A DNA stretch of 42,669 nucleotides from Alphaproteobacteria bacterium (GTDB lineage: Bacteria > Pseudomonadota > Alphaproteobacteria > M2410): positions 1 through 42,669 of the forward strand of contig JAUWTJ010000031.1 in the NCBI GenBank assembly GCA_030614785.1. Direction: 5' to 3'. The position numbers were made by a program, and so were the translations under genes. Shown piece after piece: positions 29,497-38,947 of this stretch (the stretch's first letter is position 1; each line of letters opens with the position of its first letter). The notes beneath the pieces were generated by a model that worked only from the letters and a program-made list of their open reading frames with translations, was not told where the DNA came from and made no database searches.

Positions 29497-30264
29497 TTAA
29501 CAAGCCGATATAATCCCGAAGAAATCCTTCGCCTTCAAACTGGCGCCGCCGACAAGACCGCCATTCACATGCGCAATTGCGAGGAGTTCTGCGGCATTTC
29601 CCGGTTTCATCGAGCCGCCATAGAGAATCCGGATCTTCGCACCGTCATCGCCAAACCGGGCTACCAGCTTTTTGCGGATGAATGTGTGGACTTCAGCCAC
29701 TTCGGCGAGGGTTGGCGTCCTGCCCGTGCCAATAGCCCAGACCGGCTCATAAGCAACAATCGTGTTCTTCGAGGTGGCACCGTCCGGGACAGAGCCCTTG
29801 ATCTGCTTCCCAATGACCCGAAGCGTTGCCCCCGCGTCGCGTTCCGCTTCGGTCTCGCCGACGCATATAATGGCTGTAAGACCGGCCAAATGGGCGGCTT
29901 TTGCCTTGGCCAGGACCATAGCATCGCTCTCGCCGTGATCGGTGCGGCGCTCCGAATGACCAACAATCGCCGCCTTGCCGCCCAGATCGCGCACCATTTC
30001 GGCGCTGATATCGCCGGTATGGGCACCCGAAGCGTTCATATGGCAGTCCTGCGAGCCAATCGCAATTTTACTGCCTTTCGCTGCTGCGGCCAGCGTCGAA
30101 ATGAGCGTTGCAGGCGGACAAATCATCATATCGGCGCCCACCCTCCCCGCAGCCTTTGCGGCCTTGTCGAGCGCCCTGACCTCTTTGACTGACGCTTTCA
30201 GCCCGTTCATCTTCCAGTTACCGATGATAATCGGTCTTGGTTGCTTGATCTTCGCCTGAGCCAC
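29497..30264 (-). CDS. tpiA: Triose-phosphate isomerase
   Basis: A 255-residue TIM-barrel enzyme interconverting dihydroxyacetone phosphate and glyceraldehyde-3-phosphate. Active-site residues are all present: Asn16 and Lys18 in GNWKMNG, His103 in VGHSERR, Glu173 in [14 protein letters not shown], and the phosphate-binding [11 protein letters not shown]. It starts at GTG 30264 after AGAGGC. It is divergent from ppiD, with 203 bp between the two starts, which must hold both promoters. Confidence 0.97.
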   Translation of the reverse strand: MAQAKIKQPRPIIIGNWKMNGLKASVKEVRALDKAAKAAGRVGADMMICPPATLISTLAAAAKGSKIAIGSQDCHMNASGAHTGDISAEMVRDLGGKAAIVGHSERRTDHGESDAMVLAKAKAAHLAGLTAIICVGETEAERDAGATLRVIGKQIKGSVPDGATSKNTIVAYEPVWAIGTGRTPTLAEVAEVHTFIRKKLVARFGDDGAKIRILYGGSMKPGNAAELLAIAHVNGGLVGGASLKAKDFFGIISAC

Positions 30265-30467
30265 TTTTCTGCCTCTTGTTCACCTTGTGGGATTTGCCGC
30301 GAGACTAGATGATTCCCGCTTCACGTTCGTAGATGTTTCTACAGATGTTTCCTGCGAAGGTTAACCGCTAAAATCCGGGCTTGCGGCGCGGCGGTCCACA
30401 CCCTAGGATGCGCCGCTTTCCGGGGGCGTTTTGCCTCGACCAATTTGACAACAAAGGATGCCGCTTC

Positions 30468-32240
30468 ATGGCACTTTCAGGACTTCGCAAGGTAGCAAAA
30501 ACCCCTCTGGGCAAGGGAATATTGATTGTTATAGGTATTACCTTCTTTTCCTGGGGTGCGTCGACCATGACCGGCTCTCCCAACCGCGCTGTAGCCGTTG
30601 TCGGCGGCGTCGAGATCCCTTCCTCAGCCTTTCAGTCCGAGTATGAACGAACCATGCAGCGCCTTTCTCAAGAGCGCGGCGGGCGCATCAGCATAAGTCA
30701 GGCGAAAGAAGAGCAGATCCCGCAGGGCGTCCTTGGCAATATGATCGTCCGCCAGGCGGTTCAGAATCATGCACGGTCAATCGGCGTAACGACTTCTGAC
30801 GCAGAGGCCATCAAACAAATTAAAAGTATTGAAGCTTTCAATGGCCTTCTCGGTAAGTTTGACGAGGCTACCTTCGTTAACGTTCTGCGACAGAGCGGTT
30901 TTAGTCGCTCGGAGTTCGAGAGCAACGTGCGCAGTGACATTGTGCGCGAGCAGATGACCAACGCCGTCGTGTCAGGCATGAGCCTGCCGCGCGGTATGGC
31001 TGAAGCGATTGTTCGCAATCGTCTCGAGCGCCGCAACGCCAGCTATATCGTTCTGGCACCGGACCTTGCCGGCCGGATTGAAACCCCTTCTGATGAAATC
31101 CTGCGATTGTTCTACCTCGACAGGATTTCCAATTTCACTGCCGATGAATCCCGGGACATTTCATTCATTACTATGGGCCCGGAAGACTTCACCGCAGGAA
31201 TCACGATCCCGGAGGAAGATCTGAAGGATCTCTATGATCAACGGATCTCAACATACACAACACCGGGAACGCGCAACATTGAGCGGTTGTTTGGTTCCAG
31301 GCAAGAGATGATAGCTGCCAAAGCCCGTATCGAGTCAGGTGAAAGCTTTACCTCAGTGGGTGCGTCCCATGGTCTGGAAGCCGACGCAATCGTTCTCGGC
31401 GACATTGACGAGTACGGTATAACCGATACGGCTGTCGCCAAAGCGGCCTTTGAAGCTGAAGGTCCGGGCCTTATCGGCCCCATCGAAGGATTGAGTTGGT
31501 CCCTTGTCCGGATTAATTCCATTACACCAGAATCCACCAAATCATTCGCGGACGTCCGCAGTGAACTGCGCGATGAACTGGTCCTGCGCGAAGCCGATCG
31601 CACGCTGGGCGACAATATTGACATCATTGACGAGGCCATTGCCTCCGGCCAGCCACTCGAAGCGGTTGCCAAAAAGGTTGGTCTTCCGCTCAATTCAGTC
31701 AAGAAAATAGGTACCTCCGGAACAGTTGAATCTGGTGGCAAACCTGGCACTCTGCCCGATGATCCGAGTTTCCTGGAAGAGGTTTTTGCATCGGTCAAAA
31801 ATTTCGACAGTGATCTCATCGAGTTCGCCGGCAATCATTACTTCGTTGTGCGCGTCGACGAAATCTACCCCTCGGCCCCCCGCCCTTTTGAAGTCGTCAG
31901 GGATGACGTAGAAAAGGCATGGCGGACAGTTGAACGCAGCAAACGCCTCGTCACACTGGCGTCAAGCATCCTCGATCGTGCCCGTGCCGGCGAGGATTTT
32001 GCAAAGCTCGGCAATGAAGTCGGGCGCGGCGTTCTGGAAGTTCCAAATGGCCTTGGAAGAAATCAGACTACAGATCTCTTTAATGCGAACCTCTTGAGCA
32101 GGCTTTTTGCGTCAAAAGATGGCGCTTACTTTCATTCTCCAATAGATCTCGGGGAAAGCCTCGTCGTTATGCGTGCGGGAAATAGAATAAATGCCAAAGA
32201 CGATGAAATTTCGGCCTATGTCGACATCATGAAGCAGTAG
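30468..32240 (+). CDS. ppiD: PpiD/SurA-like periplasmic folding factor, ending at a probable premature amber codon
   Basis: A 590-residue membrane-anchored protein. The short cytoplasmic start LRKVAKTPLGKGILIVIGIT leads into one membrane segment, then a SurA-type N-terminal chaperone domain (about residues 40-180), a PpiC-like region (TTPGTRNIERLFGSRQEMIA to GLIGPIEGLSWSLVRI) and a C-terminal domain. I choose ATG 30468 (AAAGGA upstream); in-frame sequence to 30381 is not family-like. Translation stops at TAG 32238-32240, but the same frame stays open to TGA 32367 and encodes LDASFVNDAERQYLNAVRDM and about 20 more residues, which looks like the 'D-x-x-x-QYL-x-x-x' tail of PpiD. The stop may be a nonsense mutation, a sequence error or a leaky stop. 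The standard place is between tpiA and trpE. Confidence 0.85.
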   Translation: MALSGLRKVAKTPLGKGILIVIGITFFSWGASTMTGSPNRAVAVVGGVEIPSSAFQSEYERTMQRLSQERGGRISISQAKEEQIPQGVLGNMIVRQAVQNHARSIGVTTSDAEAIKQIKSIEAFNGLLGKFDEATFVNVLRQSGFSRSEFESNVRSDIVREQMTNAVVSGMSLPRGMAEAIVRNRLERRNASYIVLAPDLAGRIETPSDEILRLFYLDRISNFTADESRDISFITMGPEDFTAGITIPEEDLKDLYDQRISTYTTPGTRNIERLFGSRQEMIAAKARIESGESFTSVGASHGLEADAIVLGDIDEYGITDTAVAKAAFEAEGPGLIGPIEGLSWSLVRINSITPESTKSFADVRSELRDELVLREADRTLGDNIDIIDEAIASGQPLEAVAKKVGLPLNSVKKIGTSGTVESGGKPGTLPDDPSFLEEVFASVKNFDSDLIEFAGNHYFVVRVDEIYPSAPRPFEVVRDDVEKAWRTVERSKRLVTLASSILDRARAGEDFAKLGNEVGRGVLEVPNGLGRNQTTDLFNANLLSRLFASKDGAYFHSPIDLGESLVVMRAGNRINAKDDEISAYVDIMKQ

Positions 32241-32369
32241 CTCGATGCAAGCTTTGTCAACGACGCCGAAAGGCAGTACCTCAACGCAGTTCGGGACATG
32301 TTTAAATCCAAACAAAACCCGGACTCTATCGCCCTTGCCATTGGTGACATAGCGCCCTCCTCTTTCTGA
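32241..32369 (+). other. In-frame continuation of ppiD after the amber codon
   Basis: 42 sense codons and a TGA directly follow the ppiD TAG with no frame change. The sequence (ASFVNDAERQYLNAVRDMFK and so on, ending IAPSSF) resembles the amphipathic C-terminal tail of PpiD proteins. It has no start or ribosome site of its own, so it belongs to ppiD by ancestry. Confidence 0.6.
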
Positions 32370-32433
32370 CCGGGATCTGGATCGCGGCAGGTTCGGCGCA
32401 AGTTCGCTGCCGGCACACGAAAGTAATCGACCC

Positions 32434-33945
32434 ATGAGTATCGAACCTGACTTTCCGACGTTTGAAGAGGCTTATCAAAACGGTCGAGCTCAGGTTTTAT
32501 GGACCCGTCTCATCGGCGATCTGGAAACACCGGTATCAGCCATGATGAAACTGGCCGACGGCCAGGCCAATGCGATGCTGTTTGAGTCGGTCGAAGGCAA
32601 CGAGGTTCGGGGACGCTATTCGATTATTGCTCTCAAACCCGACCTGATCTGGAAATGCCAGGACGGCACCGCATTGCTAAACCCGAATGCTCGCTACAAG
32701 CCTGATGAGTACACACAGTGCCCGGAGCCACCGCTTGAAGCCTTGCGCGCCCTCATTCAATCCTCAAAGATCGACCTCCCGGAAAGCCTGCCGCCTATGG
32801 CAGCGGGGATCTTCGGGTATCTGGGATATGATATGGTGCGGCTCATGGAGCACCTGCCAGACGTTCCCGAAGATCCGCTTGGTCTTCCCGACGCCATCCT
32901 GGCGCGCCCGACGATTGTTGCGATCTTCGACTCGGTCACAGACGAAATCATTGTTGTAACCCCGGTGAGACCTGAAGAAGGCGTTTCGGCGCGCGCTGCC
33001 TACGCACGGGCGTCCGAGCGTCTGAGCGATATCCACAACGATCTTGATCGCGCCCTGCCCGTCCAGGACGTCGAGGATAATGTTACCTTCAATGACGGCG
33101 ATCCTGTCTCAAATACACCGTATAATGACTATCTAAAGATGGTCGAGACAGCAAAGGAATACATCCGGGCCGGTGATGTATTCCAGGTCGTCCCAAGCCA
33201 GCGTTTTTCGAAACCGTTTGAGCTGCCGCCGTTCGCGCTCTACCGCGCCCTGCGCCGCACCAATCCGTCGCCGTTTCTTTATTTTCTCAACTTCGGCGGT
33301 TTTCAGGTTGTGGGCTCAAGCCCTGAAATCCTGGTACGCCTGCGCGATGAACGCGTTACGATCCGCCCGATTGCGGGAACTCGCCCGCGCGGCAAAACGC
33401 CAAAAGAAGATCTGGCGCTTGAGGCCGAGCTGCTTGCCGACGCCAAGGAGCGGGCCGAACATTTGATGCTGCTTGATCTTGGCCGCAATGATGCTGGCCG
33501 GGTCTGCAAACCCGGCACGGTCGAGGTCACCGATCAGTTCGGCGTCGAGCGCTACTCCCATGTCATGCATATCGTCTCCAATGTTGAAGGCGATATTGCA
33601 GATGAGTTTGATGCCATCTCGGCCCTCGTCGCAGGCTTCCCGGCGGGCACCGTGTCCGGCGCCCCGAAAGTGCGTGCCATGGAAATCATTGATGAGCTGG
33701 AGCGAGAAAAACGCGGGATCTATGCGGGATCTGTCGGTTACTTTTCCGCAGCCGGCGACATGGACACCTGCATCGTGCTCAGAACCGCCGTGGTCAAGGA
33801 CAAGACCATGTATGTTCAGGCCGGTGGCGGCGTCGTCTATGATTCAGACCCTGACTTTGAGCACCGCGAGACGGTCAACAAGGCAAAGGCGCTCTTCACT
33901 GCGGCCGCAGAGGCGCATCGGTTTGTTTCCGGGCGTAATCGGTAA
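32434..33945 (+). CDS. trpE: Anthranilate synthase component I
   Basis: A 503-residue chorismate-using enzyme, first step of tryptophan synthesis. The N-terminal part holds LLFESVEGNEVRGRYSIIA-like feedback-site sequence (here MLFESVEGNEVRGRYSII). The catalytic part contains FQVVPSQRF, PSPFLYFLNFGGFQVVGSSPE, TIRPIAGTRPRG, HLMLLDLGRNDAGRV, SHVMHIVSNVEG and FPAGTVSGAPKVRAMEIIDELE. ATG 32434. The partner glutaminase gene trpG is 2.6 kb downstream, separated by a PEP-CTERM gene and a reverse-strand deacetylase gene, so trpE is probably transcribed apart from trpGDC. I saw no clear leader peptide or attenuator before it. Confidence 0.97.
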   Translation: MSIEPDFPTFEEAYQNGRAQVLWTRLIGDLETPVSAMMKLADGQANAMLFESVEGNEVRGRYSIIALKPDLIWKCQDGTALLNPNARYKPDEYTQCPEPPLEALRALIQSSKIDLPESLPPMAAGIFGYLGYDMVRLMEHLPDVPEDPLGLPDAILARPTIVAIFDSVTDEIIVVTPVRPEEGVSARAAYARASERLSDIHNDLDRALPVQDVEDNVTFNDGDPVSNTPYNDYLKMVETAKEYIRAGDVFQVVPSQRFSKPFELPPFALYRALRRTNPSPFLYFLNFGGFQVVGSSPEILVRLRDERVTIRPIAGTRPRGKTPKEDLALEAELLADAKERAEHLMLLDLGRNDAGRVCKPGTVEVTDQFGVERYSHVMHIVSNVEGDIADEFDAISALVAGFPAGTVSGAPKVRAMEIIDELEREKRGIYAGSVGYFSAAGDMDTCIVLRTAVVKDKTMYVQAGGGVVYDSDPDFEHRETVNKAKALFTAAAEAHRFVSGRNR

Positions 33946-34082
33946 GTTTGATTCACACACCGTTGGTATACGGGCAAGAGATTCCTTTTGTCCGGACTAA
34001 AGTCGCCCTGGACCCATGTATTGGATTTTGCCAATTTCCGTGTACTGCCGAATGAATATTGCAACTTACAATTAGTACAGCA

Positions 34083-34099
34083 TGTCAGGATTCTTTACA
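34083..34099 (+). promoter_or_regulatory. Imperfect palindrome upstream of the sigma-54-type promoter
   Basis: TGTCA (34083-34087), seven bases, TTACA (34095-34099). It is centred about 75 bp before the -24/-12 element, a common distance for an enhancer-binding activator. PEP-CTERM genes in some proteobacteria are controlled by the PrsK/PrsR system with RpoN; that this is a PrsR site is an inference. Confidence 0.35.
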
Positions 34100-34160
34100 C
34101 CTTTAAGGAACATTTCCGTGGCGATGTTGCCAACTTACTGATTTTGCAGACTAAATTATC

Positions 34161-34177
34161 CTGGCCCAAATCTTGCT
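34161..34177 (+). promoter_or_regulatory. Sigma-54-type promoter of the PEP-CTERM gene
   Basis: CTGGCCCAAATCTTGCT has the -24 GG (34163-34164) and -12 GC (34175-34176) with exactly ten bases between, matching TGGCAC-N5-TTGC at most positions. It is 48 bp before the ATG of the VWA protein. The remainder of 33946-34224 has no gene. Confidence 0.6.
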
Positions 34178-34224
34178 TTATGCCCCGGTATGATACGAGT
34201 GCACTGACAAGGAAAGAGGGAAAT

Positions 34225-34953
34225 ATGTTTAGAGGTATAAAGAATAAATTATTGGGTGCGGTTATTGCCGGCACGCTTGGTCTGTTTCTGGCGATGCCTT
34301 CTCAAGCTGTAGTAATTCCTGCTGATATTGTTTGGGTCATCGATACATCAGGCAGCATGGGCAGCGATATCGCTCAGGTGAAAGCAAGAATTCTTGAATT
34401 TGAGACAGCGATGATCGCTAACGGCATTGATGCCAGATACGCCGTTGTGCGTTTTGGCGGCAGCGAGACCCTGATTCAGGATCTCACAGATTTCGCAACA
34501 CTCAGCGCTCCAGGCCCGTTTATGAGCCTTACAGCCAATGGCGGTGGAACCGAACGTGGTTCTGATGCTACGCTTCTGGGATTAAATACGGTTAGTTTCC
34601 GTGCGGGATCGGTTCACAATTTCATCCTCATCACCGATGAAGACGACGATGGTAGCAAAAGAGCTGAACTGGATGCAGCTCTGACGGCAACTGGTGCTCT
34701 GTTTAACGCGATTGTTAATCCGGCATTCGGGAGCACGAACGCGCACTATGGTCCTCTTGCATCAGGCCACGGCGGCGCTCTGTTCGATATCCTGGCTTTC
34801 AGATCAAATCCCGATGCTTTCTTTGACAATTTCATCAGGACGAAAGTGAAAGAAATCAAGGACCACGGCAAAGTTCCAGAGCCCGGCGTTCTCTTCCTGA
34901 TGGGCTTCGGCCTGATGGGTATGGGCATTGCCCGTCGCAAGGCCCGGAATTAG
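34225..34953 (+). CDS. von Willebrand A domain protein with PEP-CTERM sorting signal
   Basis: A 242-residue exported protein. A signal peptide (residues ~1-28, ending PSQA) precedes a von Willebrand factor A domain with a complete metal-ion site: DTSGS at 40-44, Thr109 in GGGTERGS and Asp138 in LITDED. The C-terminus (217-242) is a PEP-CTERM signal: VPEP, a hydrophobic helix LFLMGFGLMGMGIA and an RRKARN basic end, which the exosortase system recognises. The protein is probably delivered to the cell surface or matrix with exopolysaccharide; VWA domains usually mediate adhesion. It starts at ATG 34225 with GGAAAGAGGG upstream. It has its own sigma-54-type promoter and terminator and interrupts the trp genes. 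The exosortase gene is not in this window. Confidence 0.9.
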   Translation: MFRGIKNKLLGAVIAGTLGLFLAMPSQAVVIPADIVWVIDTSGSMGSDIAQVKARILEFETAMIANGIDARYAVVRFGGSETLIQDLTDFATLSAPGPFMSLTANGGGTERGSDATLLGLNTVSFRAGSVHNFILITDEDDDGSKRAELDAALTATGALFNAIVNPAFGSTNAHYGPLASGHGGALFDILAFRSNPDAFFDNFIRTKVKEIKDHGKVPEPGVLFLMGFGLMGMGIARRKARN

Positions 34954-34990
34954 GACAAAGGTTTCCTAAACAAGAATTGACTGACAATAA

Positions 34991-35025
34991 GGCGGTATCT
35001 TCTCGGAAGATGCCGCCTTTTCCTT
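34991..35025 (+). terminator. Rho-independent terminator after the PEP-CTERM gene
   Basis: GGCGGTATCTTC (34991-35002), loop TCG, GAAGATGCCGCC (35006-35017): a 12-bp stem with one G-T pair, then TTTTCCTT. It isolates the PEP-CTERM gene from trpG downstream. Confidence 0.9.
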
Positions 35026-35163
35026 GATCAGAATCACCGGGTTTTGTGTTTCCCCATAGCGAACAAGTTCATCCGGCGTTTGCAGTGGCTGTGGCTATCA
35101 AAGATACAGACACTCTGGCCAGCTCAGACTCCATAGAGTTTCATGGTATCTCTTGCCACTCGC

Positions 35164-36384
35164 CTATTCCTGCTGCGCGACCTGCATCTCATCAGGGTGA
35201 GTCTGAGCCGCCGTCAGCCGTGACATCGTAATAAACTCGATGCCGCGCGCCCTGGCGGCGGGGATCCAGGCTTCAAGCCCGGCCAGCGTTTCGACATAGG
35301 GATGCCCGATGGCGATGACCTCGCCGCGCTCGAGCGCAAGAGCCTCAAGCTCCGCAAGGCGGCGTTCGACCAACGCCGCGTTGCCCTTGGCGTCATGATC
35401 AATGAAAAAATCTCTCTTGAGAAATGGCAGGCCCCAGGATTTTGCAACGCTCGCCCCTTTGCTTTTCGGGGATGTCAGACTATCGACAAACAGAAGGTCG
35501 CGGGCTTTGATCTCCGCCATCAGCCAGCTCATGGACATGGCATTCTCGGTGAACTTCGAGCCCATGTGATTATTGATACCGGTCAGTCCGGTAAACTGCG
35601 ACAGCTGAACATCAAGCAGGGATTTTATTTCGGTTTTGCCATGCCAGGTCATCAGGGCGTTCGGCCCGGGATCTTCATCCCCGCCTGGCTGCATGGGAAC
35701 ATGGGCAAAAATCTGATGCCCTCGTTCAAAACTATACTGTGTCTGATCCCTGATGTGCTCCGCATAGGGCAGCCATGACAGCGTCAGGACGGCAGGCAGA
35801 TCCGCAATTTGCCGCGCCCGGCCCTCATGCAGCCCCAGGTCATCAATGATGAGGGCGATGCGTGCCTTCGTCATGACAGGCAAGACATGGGGGGCCAAGA
35901 CATGCGTGGACAAGGCAGGCACGTCCACCGGCGCACTTGCCGGTCCTGCCGCGGGCGCGGTCACGACCTCAACTACAACGCTCTGGTTGGGATTAAACGC
36001 CTCCGGAAACTCTTCTTCAAAGCGCACAGGCACCAGCCGCGCTGCCGGCTCTGAAACCCCGGGCCGCAGATCCGGTATCAGAATGGGCTGAGAGATAGCT
36101 TCAGGTGTTACTTCCGGTCTGGTTTCAGATGTGAGGGTGGGCGATGTCGCGGTCAAACCCGGAGCAGCGGTCTCCTCCGGATTGGCAAGCGTCTGGACGA
36201 GAATTGTCGGCTCAATGCGAGCAGCAGCTTTGACGCCAGCCCACGCGCCAACAGCGACACCGACCACGACAATGAGCCCGACAAGGCGCAACGCATGACG
36301 ACCTGTCTCGCGTGGGACCCCGGACATGCCAAGGGTCTCAGCCAGGCTCTGAATTGGCCCGCCATTGCGGTGATATCGCCTCAT
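35164..36384 (-). CDS. Divergent polysaccharide deacetylase family protein
   Basis: A 406-residue protein of the divergent polysaccharide deacetylase family (YibQ type). One membrane segment near the N-terminus (LRLVGLIVVVGVAVGAWAGV) is followed by a proline/threonine/alanine-rich linker of about 110 residues and then the deacetylase-like fold: ARIALIIDDLGLHEGRARQI, SWLPYAEHIRD, IFAHVPMQPGGDEDPGPNAL, GINNHMGSKFTENAMSMSWL, and VIAIGHPYVETLAGLEAWIP. The Asp-Asp and His residues of the metal site are present. I start at ATG 36384 rather than 36450. The catalytic part probably faces the periplasm and acts on cell-wall or surface glycan; the substrate is not known. It lies on the opposite strand within the trp cluster, an unusual place for this gene. 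Confidence 0.88.
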   Translation of the reverse strand: MRRYHRNGGPIQSLAETLGMSGVPRETGRHALRLVGLIVVVGVAVGAWAGVKAAARIEPTILVQTLANPEETAAPGLTATSPTLTSETRPEVTPEAISQPILIPDLRPGVSEPAARLVPVRFEEEFPEAFNPNQSVVVEVVTAPAAGPASAPVDVPALSTHVLAPHVLPVMTKARIALIIDDLGLHEGRARQIADLPAVLTLSWLPYAEHIRDQTQYSFERGHQIFAHVPMQPGGDEDPGPNALMTWHGKTEIKSLLDVQLSQFTGLTGINNHMGSKFTENAMSMSWLMAEIKARDLLFVDSLTSPKSKGASVAKSWGLPFLKRDFFIDHDAKGNAALVERRLAELEALALERGEVIAIGHPYVETLAGLEAWIPAARARGIEFITMSRLTAAQTHPDEMQVAQQE

Positions 36385-36528
36385 TCGTCCAAAAGCTCCA
36401 CTTTGCCCCGGCAAACCCTTGTTTACTGCTTGATGCGAAGATAGGACCAAGGGTATTAATGATCCCCTGGAGCCTGACAGTCATTTGTAAGGATGGCGCA
36501 ATCCTGACCAAACTTGAGTATTTCTCCC

Positions 36529-37119
36529 ATGATTCTGCTGATCGATAACTATGACAGTTTCACTTACAATCTCGTTCACTACTTTGGCGAGCTTGGGGCC
36601 GAGATTGAAGTCCACCGAAACGACGCCATAACGGTGGACGAAGTACTGAAGAAGGCCCCTGAAGCCATCGTTCTGTCGCCGGGGCCTTGCGATCCGGACA
36701 AGGCAGGTATTTGCCTGGAACTGGTCAAGCGCGCCGCTGGAAAAACTCCGATCTTCGGGGTTTGCCTCGGTCACCAGACCATCGGTCAGGTTTTTGGCGG
36801 CAAGGTCATTCGCGCCCCGCTTTGCATGCACGGCAAGATGAGCAAAATTTCGCACGAGGGCAAAGGCGTGTTTGAGGGACTTTCTCAGAACTTTGAAGCC
36901 ACGCGGTATCATTCTCTGACCCTCGATCCTGCCTGCATCCCGGATTGCCTCGAAGTCACCGCCCGCTCTGACGACGGCGTGATTATGGGCATTCAGCACA
37001 GGGAACTGCCAATATACGGCGTTCAGTTCCATCCCGAAAGCATCGCTTCGGAACATGGTCATGACATCCTGGCCAATTTCATGAAGCTCGCCGGTATCCC
37101 CGTCAAAGAGATGGCGTGA
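36529..37119 (+). CDS. trpG: Anthranilate synthase component II (glutamine amidotransferase)
   Basis: A 196-residue glutaminase that supplies ammonia to TrpE. MILLIDNYDSFTYNLVHYFG opens the protein; LSPGPCDPDKAGICLELV, the nucleophile Cys79 in FGVCLGHQTIGQVFGG, the HGKMSKISH loop and YGVQFHPESIASEHG with the catalytic His/Glu are all present. Start ATG 36529; a TTG at 36514 is less likely. It leads a tight operon trpG-trpD-trpC-moaC-moeA with gaps of three to four bases or overlaps. Confidence 0.97.
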   Translation: MILLIDNYDSFTYNLVHYFGELGAEIEVHRNDAITVDEVLKKAPEAIVLSPGPCDPDKAGICLELVKRAAGKTPIFGVCLGHQTIGQVFGGKVIRAPLCMHGKMSKISHEGKGVFEGLSQNFEATRYHSLTLDPACIPDCLEVTARSDDGVIMGIQHRELPIYGVQFHPESIASEHGHDILANFMKLAGIPVKEMA

Positions 37120-37122
37120 TCC

Positions 37123-38148
37123 ATGGGCCGTGCCGAAGATTTCAAATCCCTCATTGCCCGGGTCGCTGACGGCAACGTCCTGAGCGATGCCGAGGCCTAT
37201 GCCGCTTTCGACATCATGATGTCTGGCGAGGCCACCCCAGGGCAGATCGGCGCGTTCCTCATGGCGCTGCGCGTGCGCGGCGAGGCGGTTTCGGAAATTA
37301 CTGCGGGCGCCAGAGTAATGCGCGAGAAATCGCTCAAGGTCAAAGCGCCTGCCAATGCCATCGACAATTGCGGAACCGGCGGCGATGCCTCCGGGACCTG
37401 GAACATATCAACCGGTGCGGCTTTTGCCATTGCCGCCTGCGGCGTCCCCATGGCCAAGCACGGCAACCGCGCCCTTTCCTCCAGATCCGGCACGGCGCAG
37501 GCCCTCGAAGAGCTTGGCGTCAAAATCGGTATCTCCGCCGCGCTCATCGAGCGATGCATTGCCGAATGCGGCATGGGGTTCATGATGGCGCCGTCCCATC
37601 ATGCGGCTATGGCTCACGTCGCCCCGATCCGCGTTGAACTCGGCACACGGACGATCTTTAATCTTTTGGGACCACTGTCCAATCCCGCAGGCACAAAGCG
37701 CCAGCTTGTCGGGGTCTTTGCCGAACAATGGGTCGAGCCCCTCGCCCATGTGCTCAAGGATCTTGGCGCAGAAAAAGCCTGGGTCGTCTGGGGTTCCAAC
37801 GGCCTCGATGAAATCACCACGACGGGCGAAACCAAAGTTGCTGCGCTGGAAAACGGCAAGATCACAACCTTCACAGTGACGCCGCAAGACGCAGGTCTGC
37901 CTGTTGCTGACGGCGCCGATCTCAAAGGCGGCGATCCCGCGCTCAATGCGGCCAAACTTAAAGCCATGCTTGAAGGCGAAAAGGGTGCTTACCGCGATAT
38001 CGTTCTCATCAATGCCGCCGCGGCGCTTGTCGTTGCCGATAAAGCCGATGACTTGAAGGAGGGTGTCCGGTTGGCTGGCGAGGCCATCGATTCCGGCGCC
38101 GCTCTCAAGGTTTTGGAGACCCTCATCCGCGTCTCCAATTCGGAATAG
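37123..38148 (+). CDS. trpD: Anthranilate phosphoribosyltransferase
   Basis: A 341-residue enzyme joining anthranilate to PRPP. The PRPP-binding [22 protein letters not shown], the [21 protein letters not shown] stretch and [20 protein letters not shown] with [14 protein letters not shown] are typical and complete. ATG 37123 lies three bases after the trpG stop; trpC follows three bases after its own stop. Confidence 0.97.
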   Translation: MGRAEDFKSLIARVADGNVLSDAEAYAAFDIMMSGEATPGQIGAFLMALRVRGEAVSEITAGARVMREKSLKVKAPANAIDNCGTGGDASGTWNISTGAAFAIAACGVPMAKHGNRALSSRSGTAQALEELGVKIGISAALIERCIAECGMGFMMAPSHHAAMAHVAPIRVELGTRTIFNLLGPLSNPAGTKRQLVGVFAEQWVEPLAHVLKDLGAEKAWVVWGSNGLDEITTTGETKVAALENGKITTFTVTPQDAGLPVADGADLKGGDPALNAAKLKAMLEGEKGAYRDIVLINAAAALVVADKADDLKEGVRLAGEAIDSGAALKVLETLIRVSNSE

Positions 38149-38151
38149 CCC

Positions 38152-38943
38152 ATGGCAACTGTCCTCGATAAAATCAAAGCCTACAAGCTTGAAGAGATCG
38201 CCGCTGACAAGGCAAAGGTCTCGCTCGCAGACGTTGAGATAAAAGCCAGGGCAGCCTCCCCTGTGCGAGGTTTCGCCAAAGCCCTCTTCGCAGCACGAGA
38301 CGCCGGGCAATACGGCCTGATTTGCGAAGTCAAAAAAGCCAGCCCTTCCAAAGGCCTCATCCGCGCCGACTTCGACCCGCCGACCCTGGCCAAAGATTAT
38401 GAGAATGGCGGAGCAACCTGTCTGTCTGTCTTGACCGACGCGCCATCCTTTCAGGGAGCCAAGGATTTCCTTGTTGCCGCCCGCGCAGCAACCAATCTCC
38501 CAGCCTTGCGCAAGGACTTCATGTTCGACACCTACCAGGTCGTCGAGGCCCGCGCCCTTGGTGCTGATTGTATTCTCATCATCATGGCTGCCGCCTCGAA
38601 CGACCAGGCGCTTGAGCTCGAAGCCGCAGCCGTTGAATACAACATGGATGTCCTCATCGAAGTACACGATGAAGACGAGCTGGCTCGCGCCCTCGACCTC
38701 AAAAGCTCGCTCATCGGCATCAACAATCGCAATCTCAAAACCTTTGAGACCTCCCTTGAGACCAGCGAACGCCTTGCACCGCTTGTCCCGCAGGACCGCC
38801 TGATCGTGGGGGAAAGCGGCCTTGCGACAAAAGGTGATCTGGCGCGTCTCGCGGCATCCGGGATAAACTCCTTCCTCATCGGCGAAAGCCTGATGCGCCA
38901 GGACAACGTTGAGGCCGCCACCCGCGCCCTCCTGAAAGGATAG
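38152..38943 (+). CDS. trpC: Indole-3-glycerol phosphate synthase
   Basis: A 263-residue TIM-barrel enzyme closing the indole ring. Motifs are [20 protein letters not shown] near residue 60, [56 protein letters not shown] and [15 protein letters not shown] with [13 protein letters not shown] 38152. It is not fused to trpF. Next in the operon is moaC, whose ATG comes four bases after the TAG. Confidence 0.97.
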   Translation: MATVLDKIKAYKLEEIAADKAKVSLADVEIKARAASPVRGFAKALFAARDAGQYGLICEVKKASPSKGLIRADFDPPTLAKDYENGGATCLSVLTDAPSFQGAKDFLVAARAATNLPALRKDFMFDTYQVVEARALGADCILIIMAAASNDQALELEAAAVEYNMDVLIEVHDEDELARALDLKSSLIGINNRNLKTFETSLETSERLAPLVPQDRLIVGESGLATKGDLARLAASGINSFLIGESLMRQDNVEAATRALLKG

Positions 38944-38947
38944 CGAT

